A stretch of DNA of 64,000 nucleotides, from NCBI RefSeq assembly GCF_001279005.1, contig NZ_LGCN01000196.1:124001-188000 (forward strand), in the 5' to 3' direction. The notes beneath the pieces were generated by a model. The model was not told the origin of the DNA. It saw nothing but the letters and a program-made list of their open reading frames with translations, and searched no databases. The translations under genes were made by a program, and so were the position numbers. Within the stretch, counting starts at the first letter, position 1. Each line of letters opens with the position of its first letter. The DNA is from Streptomyces caelestis. GTDB lineage: Bacteria; Actinomycetota; Actinomycetes; Streptomycetales; Streptomycetaceae. This document shows positions 60,346-64,000 of the stretch, one piece after another.

Positions 60346-61412
60346 ACCCACCGAGGACCGACGCGCGTCGTCATCACGACCCGGACGTCCGCGGTTTCGC
60401 CAGCGACAACTACGCCGGGGTCCACCCGGAGGTGCTCGCCGCCCTGGCCGTGGCCAACGGGGGACACCAGGTCGCGTACGGCGAGGACGCGTACACCGAG
60501 AACCTCCAGCAGGTGGTCCGCAGCCACTTCGGGCCCACCGCCGAGGCGTTCCCGGTCTTCAACGGCACCGGCGCCAACGTCGTCGCGCTCCAGGCGGTCA
60601 CCGACCGCTGGGGTGCGGTGATCTGCGCGGAGAGCGCCCACATCAACGTGGACGAGGGCGGCGCCCCGGAGCGGGTCGGCGGCATCAAGCTGCTGACCGT
60701 GCCCACCCCGGACGGCAAGCTCACCCCCGAGCTGATCGACCGGCAGGCGTACGGCTGGGACGACGAGCACCGGGCGATGCCCCAGGTGGTCTCCATAACC
60801 CAGGCCACCGAGCTGGGCACGGTGTACACCCCGGACGAGATCCGCGCCATCTGCGAGCACGCCCACGCGCACGGCATGAAGGTGCACGTCGACGGCTCCC
60901 GGCTGGCCAACGCCGCCGCCACGCTGAACGTGCCGATGCGCACCTTCACCGACGCGGCCGGCGTGGACCTGCTCTCGCTGGGCGGCACCAAGAACGGCGC
61001 CCTGTTCGGCGAGGCGGTCGTGGTGCTGAACCCGGACGGCATCCGGCACCTGAAGCACCTGCGCAAGCTGTCCATGCAGCTCGCGTCCAAGATGCGCTTC
61101 GTCTCGGTGCAGCTGGAGGCCCTGCTCGCCCGCGACCTGTGGCTGCGCAACGCCCGGCACGCCAACGAGATGGCCCAGCGCCTGGCCGAGGGCGTGCGCG
61201 CCGTGCACGGCGTGGAGATCCTCTACCCGGTGCAGGCCAACGCGGTCTTCGCGCGACTGCCGCACGACGTGAGCGAGCGCCTGCAGAAGCGGTTCCGCTT
61301 CTACTTCTGGGACGAGGCGGCCGGCGACGTCCGCTGGATGTGCGCCTTCGACACCACCGAGGACGACGTGGACACGTTCGTGGCGGCGCTCAAGGAGGAG
61401 ATGGCCCGCTAG
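60342..61412 (+). CDS. Low-specificity threonine aldolase (PLP-dependent)
   Basis: 356 residues. Fold type I PLP motifs: FASDNYAGVHPEVLAALAVA at the start, FNGTGANVVALQAVTDR with the cofactor-binding loop, VHVDGSRLANAAATL with the PLP Asp, and SLGGTKNGALFGEAVV with the Schiff-base Lys. It cleaves L-threonine or related beta-hydroxy amino acids to glycine and an aldehyde. GTG at 60342 overlaps the SDR stop. Last gene of the operon. Confidence 0.9.
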   Translation: MNPPRTDARRHHDPDVRGFASDNYAGVHPEVLAALAVANGGHQVAYGEDAYTENLQQVVRSHFGPTAEAFPVFNGTGANVVALQAVTDRWGAVICAESAHINVDEGGAPERVGGIKLLTVPTPDGKLTPELIDRQAYGWDDEHRAMPQVVSITQATELGTVYTPDEIRAICEHAHAHGMKVHVDGSRLANAAATLNVPMRTFTDAAGVDLLSLGGTKNGALFGEAVVVLNPDGIRHLKHLRKLSMQLASKMRFVSVQLEALLARDLWLRNARHANEMAQRLAEGVRAVHGVEILYPVQANAVFARLPHDVSERLQKRFRFYFWDEAAGDVRWMCAFDTTEDDVDTFVAALKEEMAR

Positions 61413-61420
61413 CAGGACAT

Positions 61421-61479
61421 GCATAGGTATGCGGTCGACTGGAAATTCATTGGCTTTCGGTCGACCGCGTTCCTATGCT
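61421..61479 (+). promoter_or_regulatory. Promoter and large dyad before the transglutaminase gene
   Basis: Left arm 61422-61439 and right arm 61460-61477 are complementary in 16 of 18 bases (CATAGG...GCGGTCGAC / GTCGACCGC...CCTATG), 20 bases apart. A -35 TTGGCT (61450-61455) and -10 TATGCT (61474-61479) lie within it with an 18-bp spacer. The -10 is nine bases from ATG 61488, so the mRNA should be leaderless and the dyad an operator. Confidence 0.6.
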
Positions 61480-61487
61480 CCGGCGGC

Positions 61488-63296
61488 ATGCAGCTGATCC
61501 AGGAAACCCCGGGCCTCTCCGCCTGTCTCGCTGCCGGCGAGGCGATCGCCCCTCATCATCCGCTGGTCCGCGAGACGGCGGCGCGCCTCGCCGCCGGGGC
61601 GGCCGACTCGTACGACTATGCGCGGGCGGCCTTCGAGTTCGTGCGCGACGCCATCCCGCACTCCCAGGACCCTGGTGATCTCCGGGTCACCTGGCGCGCC
61701 TCCGACGTCCTGGAGCAGGGCACCGGCATCTGCTACGCCAAGGCCCATGCGCTGGCCGCGCTGCTGCGGGCCGGGGACATCCCGACCGCCCTCTGCTACC
61801 GGAACCTCGGCATCGTGCACGGCCTGGTCGCCGTCCGTTTCGACGGCGCCTGGCACCGCCAGGACCCGCGGGGCAACAAGCCGGGGGTCGACGCGCGGTT
61901 CTCCCCGGACGGCGAGCGGCCGGCCTTCGTCCCCGATGCGGCATCCGGTGAGGCGGACTGCCCGGTCCTCTACGCCGCACCGCATCCGGTCGTGCTGAAT
62001 GCCCTCGAAGCCGCCCCCGGCCGGCCGTACCTGTGGCGGACCCTCCCCACCGCCCTCCGACCCGAAGCGGCCCAGGACCTCCACGCAGGACCGTGTCCGC
62101 CGAGGTGCGTGCCCTCGCGCCGGGCTTCACCCATGCCGTCGTCGAGGCCCACGGCCCGGCCGGCGGACCGCTGGAGAAGTCCGGTCCCGGCGCGGAGGCG
62201 GCCCGGGGCGGCCGTTGGTCCGTCCCTCGTGCGTGACGGGGGACAGGGCGGACGCGGACGCGCGACCGGGGCGCCTCGCCCTGTCGAGGCGGCACTGGCT
62301 GCTCGGCTCGGCCGTGGCACCGGTGCTGCCCGCCACCGCGCCGGCGGCCCCGCCGGCCCTGGCGGACTCCGGCGGCGGCCCGCCCTGCCAGGAGGTGCCG
62401 GCCTCGACCCGCGCCCTCGCGAAGGACCCGGCTGCCGCCACCCCGGCGCGGTGGGGTCAGCGGGCCTCGGCCTCGCGGACCTGCTCCGGGGTCGGGGCCG
62501 TACCGCCGAGGTGGGCCGGCATCCACCAGGTGTCGTCCGGGCCCTTGGGGCGCACCGGATAGGCGCGCTGCGCCGCCTCCAGCAGCTCCTGCACCCGCTC
62601 GCGCAGCTGACGGGTGATCACGCCCGCGTACTTGTCCTTGGACGCCTCGATCGCCTCGCCCACGCGCAGGGTGACCGGGGTGTGGCTGCGTCCGAAGTTG
62701 CGCGGGTGGCCCTTGGTCCACAGTCGCTGCGTGCCCCACACCGCCATCGGGATCAGCGGCACGCCGGCCTCCTGCGCCAGACGCGCGGCACCCGACTTGA
62801 AGCTCTTCAGCGTGAACGACTGCGAGATCGTCGCCTCCGGGAAGACGCCCACGATCTCCCCCGACCGCAGCGACCGCAGCGCGTGCTCGTACGCAGCCTC
62901 GCCCTGCTCCCGGTCCACCGGGATGTGCTTCATGCCGCGCATCAGCGGACCGGAGATCCGGTGCCGGAAGACCGACTCCTTCGCCATGAAGCGGACGAGT
63001 CGTTTCTGGGGGAGTGCCGCCAGGCCGTTGAAGACGAAGTCCAGATAGCTGATGTGATTGCTCACCAGCACGGCGCCGCCCGAGCGCGGTATGTTCTCCG
63101 ACCCCTGACAGTCGATCTTGAGGTCCCACACCTTGAACAGGGTGCGTGCGAAACCGACGACGGGCCGGTAGACGAGTTCTGCCATGGGCGGGTCGGAACC
63201 CTTCCTTCTCTGCCTGGGAAGGAAGCTCCCAGTCGAAGTTACGGAGCCGTAGGTTTTACGGCTTGTCGCAGATGGTGCCCGAAGAACGGCCGGTGA
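61488..63296 (+). CDS. Transglutaminase-like cysteine protease-fold protein, apparent stop-codon loss
   Basis: The conserved part is about 188 residues (61488 to ~62052). It has the transglutaminase core GTGICYAKAHALAALLR with the nucleophile Cys, then LCYRNLGIVHGLVAVRF with the catalytic His and WHRQDPRGNK with the Asp. Members of this family normally stop shortly after LWRTLPTAL; here the next codon is CGA (one base from TGA), and the frame stays open to 63296, running antisense through the acyltransferase gene. The extra ~410 residues look like random high-GC translation. Either the natural protein is extended or the stop was lost recently. Start ATG 61488 from a leaderless promoter. Confidence 0.6.
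   Translation: MQLIQETPGLSACLAAGEAIAPHHPLVRETAARLAAGAADSYDYARAAFEFVRDAIPHSQDPGDLRVTWRASDVLEQGTGICYAKAHALAALLRAGDIPTALCYRNLGIVHGLVAVRFDGAWHRQDPRGNKPGVDARFSPDGERPAFVPDAASGEADCPVLYAAPHPVVLNALEAAPGRPYLWRTLPTALRPEAAQDLHAGPCPPRCVPSRRASPMPSSRPTARPADRWRSPVPARRRPGAAVGPSLVRDGGQGGRGRATGAPRPVEAALAARLGRGTGAARHRAGGPAGPGGLRRRPALPGGAGLDPRPREGPGCRHPGAVGSAGLGLADLLRGRGRTAEVGRHPPGVVRALGAHRIGALRRLQQLLHPLAQLTGDHARVLVLGRLDRLAHAQGDRGVAASEVARVALGPQSLRAPHRHRDQRHAGLLRQTRGTRLEALQRERLRDRRLREDAHDLPRPQRPQRVLVRSLALLPVHRDVLHAAHQRTGDPVPEDRLLRHEADESFLGECRQAVEDEVQIADVIAHQHGAARARYVLRPLTVDLEVPHLEQGACETDDGPVDEFCHGRVGTLPSLPGKEAPSRSYGAVGFTACRRWCPKNGR
62093..62236 (+). pseudogene. 5' fragment of a B3/B4 tRNA-binding-domain gene
   Basis: A GTG start, then SAEVRALAPGFTHAVVEAHG and a TGA after only 47 residues. 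This matches the first ~25 residues of B3/B4 domain proteins (PheT-like editing domain) that are normally over 200 residues. The gene is cut after the N-terminus. The following 62237-62456 holds a Pro/Ala-rich stretch with an RRHWLLGSAVAPVLPA piece but no gene. Confidence 0.5.
62457..63185 (-). CDS. Lysophospholipid (1-acylglycerol-3-phosphate) acyltransferase
   Basis: 242 residues. Motif I is SNHISYLDFVFNGLA (HX4D), motif II FMAKESVFRHR, motif III VGVFPEATISQSF, and motif IV AGVPLIPMAVWG: the PlsC/LPLAT pattern. It acylates a lysophospholipid at the membrane. A short hydrophobic entry (YRPVVGFARTLFKVW) at the N-terminus should associate with the membrane. ATG at 63185; the longer frame from 63617 lies across the thioredoxin region. 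Upstream 63186-63440 is a promoter region with GCCGTA/TACGGC arms (63246-63262). Confidence 0.9.
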   Translation of the reverse strand: MAELVYRPVVGFARTLFKVWDLKIDCQGSENIPRSGGAVLVSNHISYLDFVFNGLAALPQKRLVRFMAKESVFRHRISGPLMRGMKHIPVDREQGEAAYEHALRSLRSGEIVGVFPEATISQSFTLKSFKSGAARLAQEAGVPLIPMAVWGTQRLWTKGHPRNFGRSHTPVTLRVGEAIEASKDKYAGVITRQLRERVQELLEAAQRAYPVRPKGPDDTWWMPAHLGGTAPTPEQVREAEAR

Positions 63297-63440
63297 ACCA
63301 GTCCCGGTGCCCGTCGGCGGCGAGATTCTCATCACGTCCACCACTTGGGCCACCTCGGGCTTTGCGCCCCGGCCGGGAATGCCCGCCCTCCCGGCGGCGC
63401 TGGAGACCGTTGACGGACGATGCACGAGAGGAGTGCGCGA

Positions 63441-63800
63441 GTGCGGGACGGGGACGACGGAGGACGGCTCGACGTGCCGCAGCCGTGGGCCGGGCTGGGA
63501 GCGGACCTGGGGGAGCGCGCCACCCTGGTGCAGTTCTCCAGCGCCTTCTGCGCGCCCTGCCGGGCGACCCGGCGGGTGCTCGCCGAGGTGGCCGCACTGG
63601 TACCGGGCGTGACCCACGTGGAGATCGACGCCGAGGCCCGTCTGGACCTCGTGCGCCGTCTGGAGGTCGTGAGGACGCCGACGGTGCTGGTCCTCGACGC
63701 CGCCGGCCGGGTCGTGCGGCGCGCGGCCGGGCAGCCGCGCAAGGCCGATGTGATCGCCGCGCTCGGGGAGGCCGTGCGGGGGGAGGCCGGGCCGCGGTGA
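63441..63800 (+). CDS. Thioredoxin-fold protein
   Basis: 119 residues. The redox site is LVQFSSAFCAPCRATRRVL (CAPC), followed by HVEIDAEARLDLVRRLEVVR and the cis-Pro loop TPTVLVLDAAGRVV. It has no signal or membrane segment and should reduce disulfides in the cytosol or at the membrane. I use GTG 63441, where AGGAG lies seven bases upstream, over ATG 63420. It is divergent from the acyltransferase gene. Confidence 0.85.
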   Translation: MRDGDDGGRLDVPQPWAGLGADLGERATLVQFSSAFCAPCRATRRVLAEVAALVPGVTHVEIDAEARLDLVRRLEVVRTPTVLVLDAAGRVVRRAAGQPRKADVIAALGEAVRGEAGPR

Positions 63801-63826
63801 GGCGTTTTCCGCATCACGGGACCGAC

Positions 63827-63952
63827 TTGACTGTGCATGCCACCCGTCGTCAGCCTGGCCCCATGCCTTCGGGACTCCTTCACCTCCGGCGGGTACCCGG
63901 CCGCCCGGCTGCCGCCGCCCGCGCCGCGCGCGTGCGCCGACCGGGTCGGTGA
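63827..63952 (+). promoter_or_regulatory. Possible promoter and 29-codon leader ORF before the next gene
   Basis: TTGACT (63827-63832) could be a -35. It is followed by an ORF 63863-63952 (MPSGLLHLRRVPGRPAAAAR then eight more residues and TGA). The peptide is Arg/Ala-rich. A leader peptide or uORF is possible but its ribosome site is poor. Confidence 0.3.
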
Positions 63953-63996
63953 GCAGCCGCGAACCCGTTCGTCACCTCCCGCAGAAGGACAGTTTC

Positions 63997-64000
63997 ATGA
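63997..64000 (+). CDS. Start of the next gene (truncated by window end)
   Basis: AGAAGGA and seven spacer bases precede an ATG at 63997; only four bases lie in the window, so nothing can be said about the product. Confidence 0.4.

Noticed and set aside
62237..62456. Signal-peptide-like RRHWLLGSAVAPVLPA as a new secreted protein
   Set aside because: No start codon with ribosome site, frame runs into the antisense acyltransferase gene, and downstream sequence is low-complexity.

Overview
The window is very GC-rich chromosomal DNA with strong G/C bias at third codon positions. It has many GTG starts, gene pairs overlapping by ATGA/GTGA, almost no TTA codons and many Streptomyces-type families (DUF5997, DUF6214, DUF6421, DUF5134, LuxR/LAL regulator, DasR-like operator, CBM2 esterase). 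This points to a Streptomyces or close relative, probably from an arm-proximal region, because accessory genes and decayed gene fragments are mixed with housekeeping genes. I saw no rRNA, tRNA, CRISPR array or intact insertion sequence.

Layout. 1-7200: a minus-strand polymorphic-toxin cassette (SseB-like protein, small helical ESX-like protein, 1591-aa Rhs toxin, start of a probable immunity gene) with decayed gene debris upstream. 7337-17187: a five-gene plus-strand operon (DUF4132, MoxR AAA ATPase, DUF5682, VWA protein, SWIM zinc-finger protein) with the same parts as the E. coli yehI/yehL/yehM/yehP/yehQ genes; it is the most system-like locus here and its function is unknown. 17597-24778: a secreted CE1 esterase with CBM2, a large LAL-type LuxR regulator, a terpene cyclase and its partner P450. 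25159-28004: a universal stress protein divergent from a KhtT/KhtU-like cation/proton antiporter pair. 28380-33450: a MerR/sliding-clamp fusion regulator, DUF5997 facing a LysR effector-domain protein, DUF4142, and a decayed GH127 gene.

33508-44921: HAD hydrolase and Lrp regulator, FUSC transporter, a beta-propeller lactonase behind a DasR-like site, CbiX-like protein, GlcNAc-kinase-type ATPase coupled to uracil-DNA glycosylase, BNR propeller, decayed AidB-like dehydrogenase, secreted PL3 pectate lyase, and an Old Yellow Enzyme divergent from ArsR. 44963-57910: FprA-like reductase, DUF6214, DUF305 divergent from LVIVD protein, TetR, PAP2, M56 peptidase, DUF5134, a FUSC-MarR operon, two VOC proteins, GNAT and GDPD. 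58163-64000: DUF6421-SDR-threonine aldolase operon, a transglutaminase gene that appears to have lost its stop codon, a lysophospholipid acyltransferase, a thioredoxin and the start of the next gene.

How the parts fit. Two cellulose/pectin-type secreted enzymes (17597-18889, 42323-43120), a decayed arabinofuranosidase and a GlcNAc-linked control site suggest a saprophytic life on plant and chitin/peptidoglycan sugars. The Rhs cassette is for contact-dependent competition. The terpene pair and the secreted esterase each carry a TTA codon, which in Streptomyces would tie them to bldA and development. Gene starts were chosen from ribosome-binding sites and overlaps; all function calls come from motifs and family recall, without database searches.
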